Translations under genes and position numbers: made by a program
The notes under the pieces: model-generated
What the model saw: the letters and a program-made list of their open reading frames with translations, nothing else
Told to the model about the DNA's origin: nothing
Database searches by the model: none
Shown here: positions 36,106-48,062 of the stretch, one piece after another
How the letters are laid out: every line of letters begins with the position of its first letter
How positions within the stretch are numbered: the stretch's first letter is position 1
NCBI GenBank assembly: GCA_950097015.1
Contig: CATNEN010000012.1
Location: 3,279,501 to 3,343,500, forward strand
DNA: 64,000 bases
Direction of reading: 5' to 3'
Source of the DNA: Macrostomum hystrix
Taxonomy: Eukaryota; Platyhelminthes; Macrostomidae

Positions 36106-39100
36106 TATTGAGTTTCTAAGATTATGCAGCAATCGATCACGGCAAATAATTGAATCTTGCATGGAGATAACAGCAGAACGTTTCTAAAAAAATTACTGCA
36201 AAAAGTTCCACTGGACAGTGGTCTCGGAAGACATTATCTCTGTGCTGCTGCCGTGTGTGTTTCTTTCATGTTATAATTGCAACCTCCTTGATTATGCTAA
36301 TATATTATGCAAACCTGGTAAATTAAACTTTGACTTAATATTGTTTATTCAGAGAGCATGTATATAGAGAGACGACAGGAAATACTTTGGATTGAAAACT
36401 GATATTTTCTGGTTCAATACCAGAGCAACAAACAAACGTTTGACCAGTTGCACTTACACAATATCTGTGCTAATCGGAACTCGCTTGCCGAAAACTATAT
36501 AATATTTGAATTTCCCATGATGACATTGCTAAAAAGTTAACTAACCTTCTGAGTTGAGTCGAGTTGTTAAGTAAGAAACCGTTTTAAAAGTCGGCGCAAC
36601 AAATTCTGAGTCCTGAGCGCTTCCAAGTGTGCAAAGGTATTGGCGATGGATCTCGGGGAGCTATGGTTGCAGAAAATATTAAAACAAAAGACTTTTATCC
36701 AGCCTGCTGGCTTAGTAAAACTGCTACTTGGCTTCTCTGGCGTCAAACTCTATATGCTATCAAGAATGCATGCCGTATTGGTTTGACCTGGGCTTGAATG
36801 GGTAGACAGAAATAAATAAAAAGTGAGGGAGGCAGGCAAAGAGAAAGAGAACGAGAAGAACTCTATTGGGCAGTCGGGTGTTTGAGGCAGTTTTTTGCAC
36901 TTTAGCAGAGCATAGTCTCAGATGATCCACATTGAGCCGGTTTTTGTGTGCTGCAGGGTGTGTGAGCTGTTGACTTGTGTAGCTGCGCATAGTCATTTAA
37001 TTGAGACTGGCCTGGCCTAGCTATGAGCATCACATTTTCTAAGATTTCAAATATAATTGACACAGATGCTGTAATTTAAAAAGGACATCCTCTACTACGC
37101 TCGTATCTGAAAAAAACAATTTTACCCTGTAAATTTAAAGATTGCTTGCTTAGGTTCTCCATCTGTTTGCTCATAGCTTAATTTTGCACTGTTAAAACTT
37201 TGGTACTACTCGGTTATTTGAACAGAAATCACCAAATCACAACGGTACTAAAATTATTCTTTAGATCGGACATTCATAATGTAAACAAATTCTATTCGTT
37301 TGCATATGTACTCGTAACAACACTGCACCGTTAGTCGGGATTATTCAAACGGCTGACCGTATATATTAAGAAACTTTTGATCGGGCCAAATAGATAAATA
37401 TGTAAATTAATGCAAATAAATTAAATCACACAAGAACCGACAAAACAATGTGATAAAACCTGGATATGGCTCAATCTGAGTTATGAAAATACCACGATGC
37501 TGATCCCAAGGTGGAAGGGATACCCGAGGCACCCAAACCTAGTGATGCTTGGTAGAGGAGTTGTGGTGCGATTGGCCAAGGTCCCATTGTGTATTCCAAT
37601 TCTTGCCACGAGTTTTAGGGTAGAGACTACCTAGAGTACTTCTGCCACCACCGTTTGTGGTTCTAGACTCCATAACAGTCTACAACCTACCGACGCAGGG
37701 GACCCAGTTGCTATACGACTAGTTGCTTCGACTAGACCGGAAAGGGAGAGAATAATGACCGCTAGAGGGACTCTAATACTGCTGTAAGTCCTGGTCAAGT
37801 GCTGGAAGCTTGGTCTTTCGCATAGGGGGTTCTTTTGTACTTTACGACGCTCCTAATTCAGCTGGGGTCCTTTCTATATACAATCCTTTTATACAAGGTC
37901 TGTGCCGCGCTTCACTGGTGAATCCCTAGCCTTTCAATGGAGCCTTTCACCCGCGCCAGCTTTAGGAACCTGCGAGATTTCAAGTGACGAATATAACATA
38001 AGGGAAGCCTTTCAGTCCAAAATACAACGTTCACGAAAGAGTGTAACCATTGCCGGAAGTTTTTTTAGGCTTTCTGTTAAGCACATGTTAGATGGCACAC
38101 CGGTGCGTTAAGACATTTATACTTCATGAGGTACGAACTATAATATTTCGCTACATCAAAGAATCGAATTCAGGTCAATGAAATTTAACCTAGCGTAGCA
38201 CCGAAGTGTGATAAGACGAGTATAGAGAAGTCTTTTTCTTCTCCATAAATTATTTTTTTACAAAAAACTTTTACGTATTGTTTGTTAGTTTGTTGCGTTG
38301 AGAAGCAAAACGTAAATTCAAATCACGGAAGTGTAATAAAAGAGTATGTCGAAGGCCGCGTTCAAATCTTCTGATATTCGAACCTTGGTGCAAACTGCCG
38401 AATCAGCGCGAACTCTTATTGATTGACTATATTTATTTTATTACAAATTTGATATCATCGTTAAAACAAATTTATAACAATTAAAAAGCAATCGATTATA
38501 AATACAAAAGGTAACACGTTGCAATATAAAAAATGGCATAAATATAAAAAGTCGTACATTTAAAATGAGTACCTAGGAATATTACAGAAGTTGAGCACTA
38601 TTCTTCGAACCATTCAGTTGATACCCATGGGGTGCGTTCGAGTTGTGACGTTGTCTCTCTAATTTAATGTAATTTTAATATGCTATTTCTAATTAAGTGC
38701 ATTATTTTCGTTAGCTATATTTGTTAGGGATATTTCTTCGGTTTTCCATATATATTTATAATGGTTTTGTTTTAGTGTACTACATAGTCGTAGTTCGTAT
38801 TCAATTGTGCTAATTAGGCCTTTCCAGGAAGGCTCCCAACCCCCCTGGTTCTGGTTCTACGACTGAGTGCTGGCTATTATTTAAGTGTGGCTAATTTCAA
38901 CTGTAGCCGTAACTACTTTCAAGTGAATCTTGATATATCTCTATATGTCTCTAAGTAACATATCTCTAAGTCATATAGCCAGCATTCACCGTTAAGCGAT
39001 CTCGTTATTTGAAGACCCAATTTACTGCCGAATAATAATTTACCTTACTGCTATTCAAATAGACCGAACCGCTACGCCTATACATTGGGACCGAAACTTC

Positions 39101-40187
39101 GTCATAGAGTAGCTTAAAATGGGTAAAGTGCAAAACCTTACCCAGCTTTTCGAGTAAAACCTTACCCGAGAAAAAACAGGGAATTCGATGAGGAAAATCG
39201 GGTGTAAGTACCTTATACGATAAAACTGTAAACTGGCAAAATTCTGATCTATTTTTGGAAAAGAAAATTACTTTTAAGTGTCCTTAAAGGCCAGGTAATA
39301 CTTTACCCGAAAAGCTTACCCGAACTTACCCGTGCCTTACCCGGGTTAGTTTGCCTCAGAAATGAAATATGCAATATAACTTTCCTTCCTCCTTCATATA
39401 GAGCAAACTCAGGAGAGACTGTCTTTAAATAAAAAAGTTGTTTAAAGTTACCTTAAAATGACTTAAAGTAGGCCTAAACTTAAACTGCAGTTTATGTTCA
39501 TTTTTACCTCTTTAATAAAACAAAAGCTAAACAGACTAAATGTCGAAATAAAGTAAAAAGATTGAAGCTGAATGATTAAGTAGAATAAAAGAATAATTAT
39601 GAACTGAATATGGCCATCAACCATGAACATTTGTAGCTAGTACGTTAATACGTATATGTAGGTTAGTAAGTACATACATCTAGTTCTCCTGTACATGTCA
39701 TGGACAAATGAAAAACAATTTATAACCCACTTTTTATATTGTCGTATTAGCCAAAATTCACTTTCTTACGTGGGTTAAAGTTAGGCTACCTTTTTACTAG
39801 GAACTTTTGCCTATAATGTTTTTTAATTAGCTTGGACCAATGTAAGAACCGAAAACATGATATTATCATTAATTTAGTAACTCCTAAAAGAGCTTTTCTT
39901 TTGTTCCTACATGCTTAATATCAGCAGGAGATATACTTGATATCATTAAAAAATTTAATTTGGTGCTTAGCTAGCTGGCTATACTTTCTTATATCACTAT
40001 GTTATTTAGGTGCCCATTGTCCTTTTATGCATTTAAGGTTCAACAAAAGCTATTTTATATTATACTAAAACGTTTTTCCTAACCTAATATACTAGATCTA
40101 ATATATTTAGATGTATTTATTATTAAGAGTGATTTAAGCAGTGATGGGCACTAATAATAGCCTAGTATTAAAAAGGGCAGTGCTTAT
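36106..40187. other. 4 kb AT-rich, no gene recognised
   Basis: No exon with family similarity was found. Small open frames are scattered and have no codon bias. Between 39.13 and 39.36 kb the motif TTACCCGA/TTACCCG recurs about six times, partly as inverted copies (CGGGTAA). 37.5-37.9 kb is less AT-rich but unrecognised. Confidence 0.5.
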
Positions 40188-40240
40188 CCCCACGGTACCG
40201 TAGAAATAATTTTTGTCTTATTCCTACGGTACCGTGGGAA
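40181..40240. repeat. Perfect 15-bp inverted repeat with nested palindromes
   Basis: CCCACGGTACCGTAG (40189-40203) and CTACGGTACCGTGGG (40224-40238) are exact reverse complements around a 20-nt AT-rich loop, and the match extends outward with one mismatch (CTTAT...). Each arm also contains the palindrome ACGGTACCGT. Confidence 0.9.
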
Positions 40241-40360
40241 TAATTTCCTGCTTATCCGCATGGGGCACTGACGAGATAGCTGTCCTATCTTCAACATATT
40301 CCGTGGGAATAATTTCCTGCTTATCCGCACAGCACACTGACGAGATAGCTGTCCTATCAT
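40230..40360. repeat. Two tandem ~65-bp units with an inverted fragment nearby
   Basis: CCGTGGGAATAATTTCCTGC, then TTATCCGCA and CTGACGAGATAGCTGTCCTATC, occur twice (about 40232-40291 and 40301-40357). The end motif returns inverted as GATAGGACAGCTATCT at about 40482-40497. Confidence 0.85.
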
Positions 40361-40499
40361 CTATCTTTTTATCATGACTGCAATTTTCCTTTTTTCTTCT
40401 GGTTTTTAAAAGCAAGTAAACAAATTAAAGTTTTCTGCTTTTTTTCGCAATTAGTTAACCAATACGGTGGCTTTTTTAAGTAGATAGGACAGCTATCTA

Positions 40500-41950
40500 G
40501 TTGTTTTTATTTCTTTGAAAATATATTATAATAACAAATTTTCCTTTTTAGATAGGGCCTATGTAATACAATTGCTGAAAAATAGCCTTTTAACTTTTTT
40601 GGCCTAGTGTGCTTGTAAAATCTTAACATATTTAAATTATTTTGTTGTTTTTGTTATTATTCTCTATTTAGTACAGTTCAGTGTGCTATGAAACAGCTCT
40701 AATGGTTCATAAGAACTGAATCAACTGTTCCCAAGTTCCAGGAAAGGAAAGCCAGATAGGTCTTAAGTTCACACAGAAGGTCCATGCATTTAACTACATG
40801 GCTCTACAATATTAGATGAGTTGTCTATGCTCAACTATCAGAACTTTTGTAAGTTTTGTAAGTGCATTTTTGGGAGAAAGTGAATATTTTCTGTTTATTA
40901 GAAACTAAAGACCTTTACTTCCTCTACTGCACAGCCTCCTTTATTTGTCCATGCAACATACATTGCTGTGTTTCCTTGCAGATCTCAAAGTCTAATAAAA
41001 AAGAAAAATAATTGCAAGGGGCTATAGGCACTGGCACATCATTTGGTGACACTAGACCACATTGGCTGCCAACAAGGAGGCAATTCTACCCATTTTGCTG
41101 ACTCCTGAGCACAAACGCAAACAGATACTATTAATAAAAACAATAAAACAATATCTTTTTCATTTAATTTAATAAACTTGAAAATACTGTAAGCAGACAG
41201 GTTACAAGCAGGTGTATACAAATTCCCTGACTTTCTCATTGTCAGGCAGCATACACTGTCACTGGGCCTCAAAGTCTTTATTGTCTGTTTTTTTTTTCCA
41301 GATTGTGAGTATGTGGCTTTTTTAAGACCATTCAATTTCCATGCAAAATTTTCTGCATATATGATTGTCACAAATATTTATGAAACTTTTTGTTTTTGTT
41401 TTGTTCATTAAATTAATTAGAATAGCATTAGGACTCATTAAAATATACATTCAGTCTATTTTAAACTCTTTGCATACTACTTTAGGTAGAATTATATGCT
41501 TCTTTGCTGAACAAACTCTCTCTGAATGCATGATTCTGTCTTGTGCATTTATATTGCAGAAGTATTGACCTTTATAAGCTCACTAATGCCTTTGTTCATG
41601 AAGTTTATTATATATTTGATTAGCACACCTACACAGTAAACATATGGAGTTTGTTAACCTGTCCTTCTTTATAACTTACATGGCATTTATAAAGCTCAGT
41701 TCAGTCAGAAGACCTATGTAAACAGTAGACGAAACTATTCTGCTTACTTTGCATGCAAATTCGCCCATTGCTAATTCTTTGTCTTAGATTACTTCTGTAT
41801 AACTTTAATGTTATTTAGATCTCTTAAAAACACATCGACAGGTTGAAAAAGAATAATCAGAAAGAAGCTAGATTGTTCGCTGTTGAACTAAAGCTTAAAT
41901 TACCTTCTAAATTTAATGGAAAGACTCCACAATCATCATGCCATTTCGTG
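40500..41950. other. No gene recognised
   Basis: AT-rich sequence with short open frames only. No RNA gene or element signature was seen. Confidence 0.45.
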
Positions 41951-41954
41951 TGTT

Positions 41955-42030
41955 ATTGTGGTTTAAGCCTAGTGGTTAAGGCATTGGACTGTGGCGTCCC
42001 CCCAGTCCATGGACTGAACAGCTGTACGCA
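41955..42030 (+). other. tRNA-like (Leu/Ser-type) head, possible SINE fragment
   Basis: TTTAAGCCTAGTGGTTAAGG followed by CATTGGACT closely resembles the D-arm and A box of Leu/Ser tRNAs. No convincing B box or closing acceptor stem follows, so it is not a working tRNA. A tRNA-derived SINE head or tRNA pseudogene is the best reading. Confidence 0.35.
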
Positions 42031-42116
42031 GCCTTCAAATGTGCCCGCAATAGCTACGGCTGTGCTGTCAGCTGCACATCTGATCCATTTGTGGCAGGTG
42101 TAATCAATTATGTTTA

Positions 42117-43699
42117 TTAAAGTTATTAGGGTCCTGTTCATGTATCATTGTACTGAAGATGACGATTTTAGTGAAAATGATTTAAATAAGTGTTTTTTCA
42201 AAGGTAACAACATGCATGCATAAGTAGATGCTTGAACTCCACAGCAAAGCTTGATAGTAAACATGCGTCATTACATCAATAATTTCGTTGATAGATGTAA
42301 ATTTTTGTTATAATTTGTAGAATCAGCAGACAAAAGTACAAAAAGCATGTGTGCTTTTCTCTCCGCCTCCTTGGCCAAAATTTTCTATCGACCATCGGCA
42401 TCACCTCGGGCGACCTCATGGATGGTGTTTGGTCATAATTGTTATGCATATTGCTTTTCAAGAAGTGTCAGTGTTTCATTAGTCTAACTTCAGCTCGTGA
42501 TACCTTAGATAATGTCCATGCTTCGTGCAATGCCTAGTTTATTTGTGCATTGAAGTCTGGCGTTAGTGGCGCATTGAAATTGTGGGTAAAGTTTTCCTTA
42601 TTGTAGTTCGACTGTGCTCAACAAAATAGAGCCCCTACTCAACCTGACTTGAACAGACAGCAGATTGACTAGCTGTCTGCTGACCGAACAGTTAACAATG
42701 CTTTTGGGGGTAATGTGACGCAAATAAAGCTAGAAAATAATGTGGCAGAACAAAAGAGATATCGTTTGGGGGGGCAGAAAAAGTAAGATTAACCATTTTT
42801 AATGAGTAAGTTCTAGAAAAAAAGCTTCTTTTTTTCTTTAAACTAGATACCTTTCGTCCCAGACCCCTGGCCGACCAAATTTCTCTGTAAACGATGCTTT
42901 GAGTTGGCCCGAGATGCTTTGCAGCAACTCGATAACTTTTCACTGAGAAGTATATTCAGGCCGGATAGAGAACACTCACTGTATTTCAATTTAGCTAGCT
43001 GACTGCAGTTAGAGTTTTTATAATAAGCCCTGTCTAACAGGGTTGGAAGAGTAGTCCTGCACCCATTGTTTCATTTAACTTTAGAAAACTGCGCCCTATC
43101 CATTGCGTATTTTCTGCCTGGAGTGTTAAAAAGATCTGTGAGCCAGACTGTACAGACACTACACTCCCCTCTGGCCATACACGTACCACCCCAGAAGAAC
43201 TGTTTTGATTCGGTTCAGATGTGGAGCAAATCATTTTCTAGGCATATAAAAGTGCATGCAAAAACTGTCAATCGGCTGCTCCAACACTAAGCTTTTGAAC
43301 TCAAACCGGTGGATTACTTGGCGTTCCACATTCTTAAAATAAGCTTAACAGCGCAATCAGGAGAGACAATAAGTAAGCACGCCTTCTTTACTAAAAACTC
43401 TAACCCCTTTCTTTAAAGAGTGAGAAGACAACGAGTCCTCTGGTTGAGTCGTTTGGAAATAGTGTCCCTCTTGGCACGAAACGCAGGTCAGTATTTTTTT
43501 AAACTTCAGCTGCAAAAGCATCCTCACTTATATAGTTTCATATTTTCACTTAAATACACGGATTTCCCCAGCACAATAACTGATGGCGCAAAGGATTTAG
43601 GCAAACAAAAGTCCAAAGCAGACGATTTAGATACTGACAGATATGAAGAGACTATGACTCATGCATTATCAAACTGCAAAAATTCGGAATACACTTCTA
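42117..43699. other. No gene recognised
   Basis: Intergenic sequence downstream of the four-exon Ly6 gene. It contains a short hairpin (AGACAGC/GCTGTCT, about 42655-42683). Open frames are short and unrecognised. Confidence 0.4.
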
Positions 43700-44712
43700 C
43701 TATCTAAAAATGAAAGCTAGAAAAAACCAAGTAGCAAAAATGTTCATCAGATCTGAGTTTAGGCCACCGCCAGAGTTGCAGACATTGTCCCGGCAGAAGC
43801 ACATGAATCCTCTACCGCTTCGCGACTCATAGATGCACACAGACGCTGTTTGAATAAAACGCAGGTCCAGGCTTGTTGAACAGGTCCTCACTATGCTACT
43901 AGTCCTGCCTTTTATTTAACGGAGAATCCGGTTCGCTGGTATTTAAAACTCCATTCCAATTACACGCTTAAATTTGAGTTATTAAGCAGTTTACCTTATC
44001 ATCGGTTAAAAGAATGCGTGCCAGATTGTAATCAACACTTTTGACTGTACAATACCTCACCTGTCGCAGAGGTCCTGACCCACTTGACGCAGTGACCGTC
44101 ACATGGGACAGTGCTCATGTTGCCGTTCTCGGCTCTAGCCGCCATCCCATCTTGAACGATCGATCGCTTTAGCTCCTTGAGTAGCCTAGCGTCAAATGGG
44201 TCGCCACATTTACTCCATGCCGAATCGCCAAGTTCTGTGCTGCACTGGATGCAGCTGATGCCCTTTCCTGAATGGAGTACGGATGGTACAGTTACAGTTA
44301 CGGTTGTAACTGTACGAGTAAATCGGCCTGACTTGACTTAGCTGCAGGGTGCATCGGTCCGAGCGGATGCAGCGCGGAGGCGGAGAATTCCGCGAGCCCC
44401 TGGCTAACTCGGGAAATCCTATTACTCTTAACGGGGCACTCTAAACAAACCAAGCTCATATCAGCAGACAAACCAATAGTCTTACAATCATGGAAATCGC
44501 ATGGAAGTGTTCATTGTAAGCGCTTACTTTGGCAATACTCCTCCGGATCAGATGTGCAGACAAATATCGTCTGCAGTAGTGTCTGACACGTGACTGAAAA
44601 TAATAGATGTTATAATATAACTTTCAAATTTACCAACGATAAGATCTTATAAAAACTATTGATGCTCACCGGCTATAAAAAGTTTAGCGCAGCCTGTACC
44701 ACTGACTCGCAT
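43700..44712 (-). CDS. Ly6/quiver-like protein, four exons, all introns phase 1
   Basis: Found by splice assembly on the minus strand: exon 1 44670-44712 (ATG 44712, donor GTGAGC), exon 2 44528-44593 (acceptor TTTTCAG, donor GTAAGC), exon 3 44061-44267 (acceptor CCATTCAG, donor GTGAGG), exon 4 43700-43845 (acceptor TTCAAACAG, stop TAG). Every junction is phase 1, as is usual in Ly6 genes, and the joined frame gives 153 residues. Layout: signal peptide about 1-29 (hydrophobic LFIAV...LLQTIFVC); CIQC (42-45) opening a Ly6 fold; CGDPFDA (57-63), the quiver/crooked-type motif; CDGHCVKWV (about 92-100); then FMCFCRDNVCN (119-129) with the closing Cys-Asn; tail FATWFFLAFIF for a GPI anchor. Predicted secreted, surface-anchored. 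It differs from the two single-exon paralogues nearby. Exon 1 and 2 are short, so somewhat less certain. Confidence 0.75.
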
Positions 44713-45607
44713 CGGGATTAATTCAAGCAAAAGGAATGGAATAAAGAGGCGTGATCAGATAATTGACTGTCCGAAGAAATGAGTGTTTATCTCAGTATTT
44801 CCTTTCACAACGGTCTCCTTACCGACTTATCGTATTTTTGCTAATCCAAATAAATACGGTCAGGGCCCGTCTTCGCCTTTGGTCCGTAAATGTGCAGCCA
44901 GTTCGTAACCTCTGCAGGTCCTCTTCCTGGCTCCCAGCCCGCATCTGTTGGCCAGTGTGAAAGTGTAGGGAAAAGAATCGGATGTGCGCTGTTCGTTAGA
45001 GTGGAGAGTCTGTGGAGGGAAAAAAGAAGCCGGACAGAAAAGCGGCTGCTTTACGAACAAGAGTGGGCGAGGGAAGGGAATGCAGACGTATTGAAGGAGC
45101 AGGATCAATGGTCCGGTACAGTGCACAGAAGTTTTATTTCCTATTATGTAGAAGCAGGCTTCACTAAAAAATACAAAATTGGTGGTATGGTACCAGCCAG
45201 AAAGCCTGCATCTCTCTTTGTCGCAATTTTAACTTGGCACCGGTCCTTGGAGGTTTTTTCTACAGAGACCCCAATTTTTTCTGGACTACTGATGAATGTG
45301 GAATAAATACAGACTCGTAGCTTGGGATAATACAACTGACTTAGGCAAATGTCATCTTCCATCTGTGTGCCGCCTTTCAGCCTGGGATTGCGTTTTTGCA
45401 CAATTAACAAAAAAGTAACGAGCAATTAACTAATTATGCGACCTATTTTAGACGTGCTAGACTTATGATCATGTCCATATTCTGCAGACATTATGCATTG
45501 CATTGTATTGAGTAAGATCCCAATTTTTAAAAAATTCAGAAAAAATATACATGTTCCGCATTTTGTTAATGGCGTTGAAAATTAACGCATTTTCGTTTAC
45601 CTTGCAG
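44713..45607. other. Between divergent Ly6 genes; no exon assigned
   Basis: Shared upstream region of the four-exon Ly6 gene (minus) and the right single-exon Ly6 gene (plus), so promoters are expected here, but no TATA box was convincing. A 138-codon plus-strand frame (44890-45306) has no recognisable domain. The intron ending at 45607 closes with TTTACCTTGCAG. Confidence 0.4.
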
Positions 45608-45609
45608 CC

Positions 45610-46122
45610 ATGCCAACATCCATCAGCACTAGAGTGATCGCGCTTCTGTTTCTACTGTTGCAACTGTTTAGCGGCAGTTGCCACGCCTCGTCAAAGTGCT
45701 TCACCTGTGATAACTATTTCGAGTTGAATTTTCGCAACTTTGACAAGACAAGCAAGGCGGAGGCACTGAAGCGCTACTGCAGTATTGACTCGTTTCTCAC
45801 CGACGACAATCATGCTCACTGCGAAGGCCTCGACTATGACGGCTGCGTGAAGATTGTCACCCGGTCATATCGCTACCACATCGACCAGCAGGGCATTGGC
45901 TTGCGGTCGCCGGAGACTCTCATTGCCACCGTGGTCACTCGCGACTGTGCCGACATTCCAGCCGGCATGGGACCCGGCTGCCACATGCTGTACGGAGCTG
46001 GCACCACAACGGAGATGTGCTACTGCAAGGAGGACTATTGCAATGCCGCTGGAAGGCTGCGACAGAGCTGGGTGCTGCTGCTGCCGCTGTTGTTGCTTTT
46101 GCTTAGTTTATTTCGCGTTTAG
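45610..46122 (+). CDS. Ly6/quiver-like GPI-anchored protein, right paralogue
   Basis: Single coding exon of 170 residues. An acceptor (TTTACCTTGCAG) ends 2 nt before the ATG, fixing the start and implying a 5' UTR intron or trans-splicing. Signal peptide about 1-27 (VIALLFLLLQLFSGSCHA), ectodomain starting CFTCDNYFELNFRN, the block DYDGCVKIVTRSYRYHIDQ identical to the left paralogue, GPGCHMLYGAGTTTEMCYCK identical too, final YCN, and a Leu-rich tail (LLLPLLLLLLSLF) for GPI anchoring. The signal peptide and CTG-poor Leu codons differ from the left gene, so the ectodomain is the part under constraint. Lies divergent to the four-exon Ly6 gene. Downstream AATAAA at 46553. Confidence 0.88.
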   Translation: MPTSISTRVIALLFLLLQLFSGSCHASSKCFTCDNYFELNFRNFDKTSKAEALKRYCSIDSFLTDDNHAHCEGLDYDGCVKIVTRSYRYHIDQQGIGLRSPETLIATVVTRDCADIPAGMGPGCHMLYGAGTTTEMCYCKEDYCNAAGRLRQSWVLLLPLLLLLLSLFRV

Positions 46123-46637
46123 AGTGTCTCGTGTACCTGTTCTAGATTTCTATCGTTTTTAGACTAATAGCAAAAGCTAGCTCCATTAAAAAAGTAATAT
46201 TTTTACCTTTAGAAGTCTTTGTTAATGCTGCTTCTATATTTCTAATGTGTCATAAAGACTAGCTCTCTTATTTGATCTTATTTTTTAAATGTATTTACTT
46301 TTTTTTCAGTAAAATCGCTTCTTTTATCCAGGCACGGCAGTTTCAAGATAGTTACCAATTTTTTCTACACGTAGTAGCATTCTTGGTTGCCGAATCTCTT
46401 TAAACAATGAATCTGCTTTCTTTGTAAATTGTACTTTTAAGGAAGCATGACTGCTCTTGTTATTTTATCACTTTTTAGTTTATTATTAAAACCTTGATTT
46501 CACTGCATGCTTCCTGACCTTGTATTTATATTCATTACTTGTTTCCTATGTTAATAAAAATGTGATTTTCTATGTGATATAAAAGTGAGTTCTATTGACT
46601 CGTGTTATAAAACACGAGTTCTATTCTCAATGAATAG
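46123..46637 (+). other. Probable 3' UTR and flank of the right Ly6 gene
   Basis: AT-rich sequence with candidate poly(A) signals ATTAAA (46185) and AATAAA (46553). No other gene is seen before the 36-bp array. Confidence 0.45.
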
Positions 46638-48062
46638 TCAATTAAGTGAGACAAAATGAGTTGGTGGGTGCAATAAGCCATGTCGAGAAAATGAGGCTGT
46701 GGGGTAGACAATGAGCTTGCGAGAGAAAATGAGTTGAAGGGTGCAATCTACAAGGGGAGAGAAAATGAGGTGGTGGGTGCAATCTAACAGGGTTGAGAAA
46801 ATGAGTTAGTGGGTGCAATCTACAAGGGGAGAGAAAACGAGGTGGTGGGTGCAATCTAACAGGGTAGAGAAAATGAGTTAGTGGGTGCAATCTACCAGGG
46901 GAGAGAAAATGAGGTGGTGGGTGCAATCTACCAGGGGAGAGAAAATGAGGTGGTTGGTGCAATCTACCAGGGGAGAGAAAATGAGGTGGTTGGTGCAAAC
47001 CAGGGGAGAGAAAATGAGGTGGTGGGTGCAATCTACCAGGGGAGAGAAAATGAGTTGGTGGGTGAAATCTACTAGGGGAGATAAAATGAGTTGGTGGGTG
47101 CAATCTACTAGGGGAGAAAAAATGAGTTGGTGGGTGCAATCTACCAGGGGAGATAAAATGAGGTGGTGGGTGCAATCTACCAGGGGAGAGAAAATGAGGT
47201 GGTTGGTGCAATCTACCAGGGGAGAGAAAATGAGGTGGTTGGTGCAATCTACCAGGGGAGAGAAAATGAGGTGGTTGGTGCAATCTACCAGGGGAGATAA
47301 AATGAGGTGTTGGGTGCAATCTACCAGGGGAGAGAAAATGAGTTGGTGGGTGCAATCTACCAGGGGAGATAAAATGAGGTGGTGGGGTGCAATCTACCAG
47401 GGGAGAGAAAATGAGTTGGTGGGTGCAATCTACCAGGGGAGAGAAAATGAGTTGGTGAGTGCAATCTACCAGGGGAGATAAAATGAGGTGGTGGGTGCAA
47501 TCTACCAGGGGAGAGAAAATGAGTTGGTGGGTGCAATCTACCAGGGGAGATAAAATGAGGTGGTGGGGTGCAATCTACTAGGGGAGAGAAAATGAGTTGG
47601 TGGGTGCAATCTACCAGGGGAGAGAAAATGAGTTGGTGGGTGCAATCTACCAGGGGAGATAAAATGAGGTGGTGGGGTGCAATCTACCAGGGGAGAGAAA
47701 ATGAGGTGGTTGGTGCAATCTACCAGGGGAGATAAAATGAGGTGGTGGGTGCAATCTACCAGGGGAGAGAAAATGAGGTGGTGGGTGCGATCGACCGGGT
47801 GAGATAAAATGAGGTGGTGGGTGCGATCTACCAGGGAAGATAAAATGAGTTGGTGGGTGCAATCTACTAGGGAAGATAAAATGAGTTGGTGGGTGCAATC
47901 TACCAGGGGAGAGAAAATGAGGTGGTTGGTGCAATCTACTAGGGAAAGAGGGGATGAGGTGGTTGGTGCAATCTACCAGGGAAGATAAAATGAGGTGGTG
48001 GGTGCAATCTACCAGGGGAGATAAAATGAGGTGGTGGGTGCGATCGACCGGGTGATATAAAA
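46638..48062 (+). repeat. 36-bp minisatellite downstream of the right Ly6 gene
   Basis: Unit: GGTGGGTGCA, then ATCTACCAGGG, then GAGAGAAAATG and AGGT, about 39 copies. Variants include GAGATAAAATG and TTGGTGGGTGC. Units are most diverged at the left (46.64-46.88 kb) and at the right end (CGATCGACCGGGTGA). Open frames repeating VGAIYQGRENEV arise because 36 is 12 codons. Shares its framework and its position, 3' of a Ly6 gene on the same strand, with the 31.45-32.13 kb array. Confidence 0.95.

Noticed and set aside
42276-42461. 61-codon minus-strand frame with RSPEVMPMVDRKFWPRRRRE
   Set aside because: It briefly looked retroelement-like but no conserved domain or neighbouring element sequence supports this.
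44890-45306. 138-codon plus-strand frame upstream of the right Ly6 gene
   Set aside because: No recognisable domain, mixed composition, no strong splice or promoter context; it may be chance or part of an unseen 5' exon.
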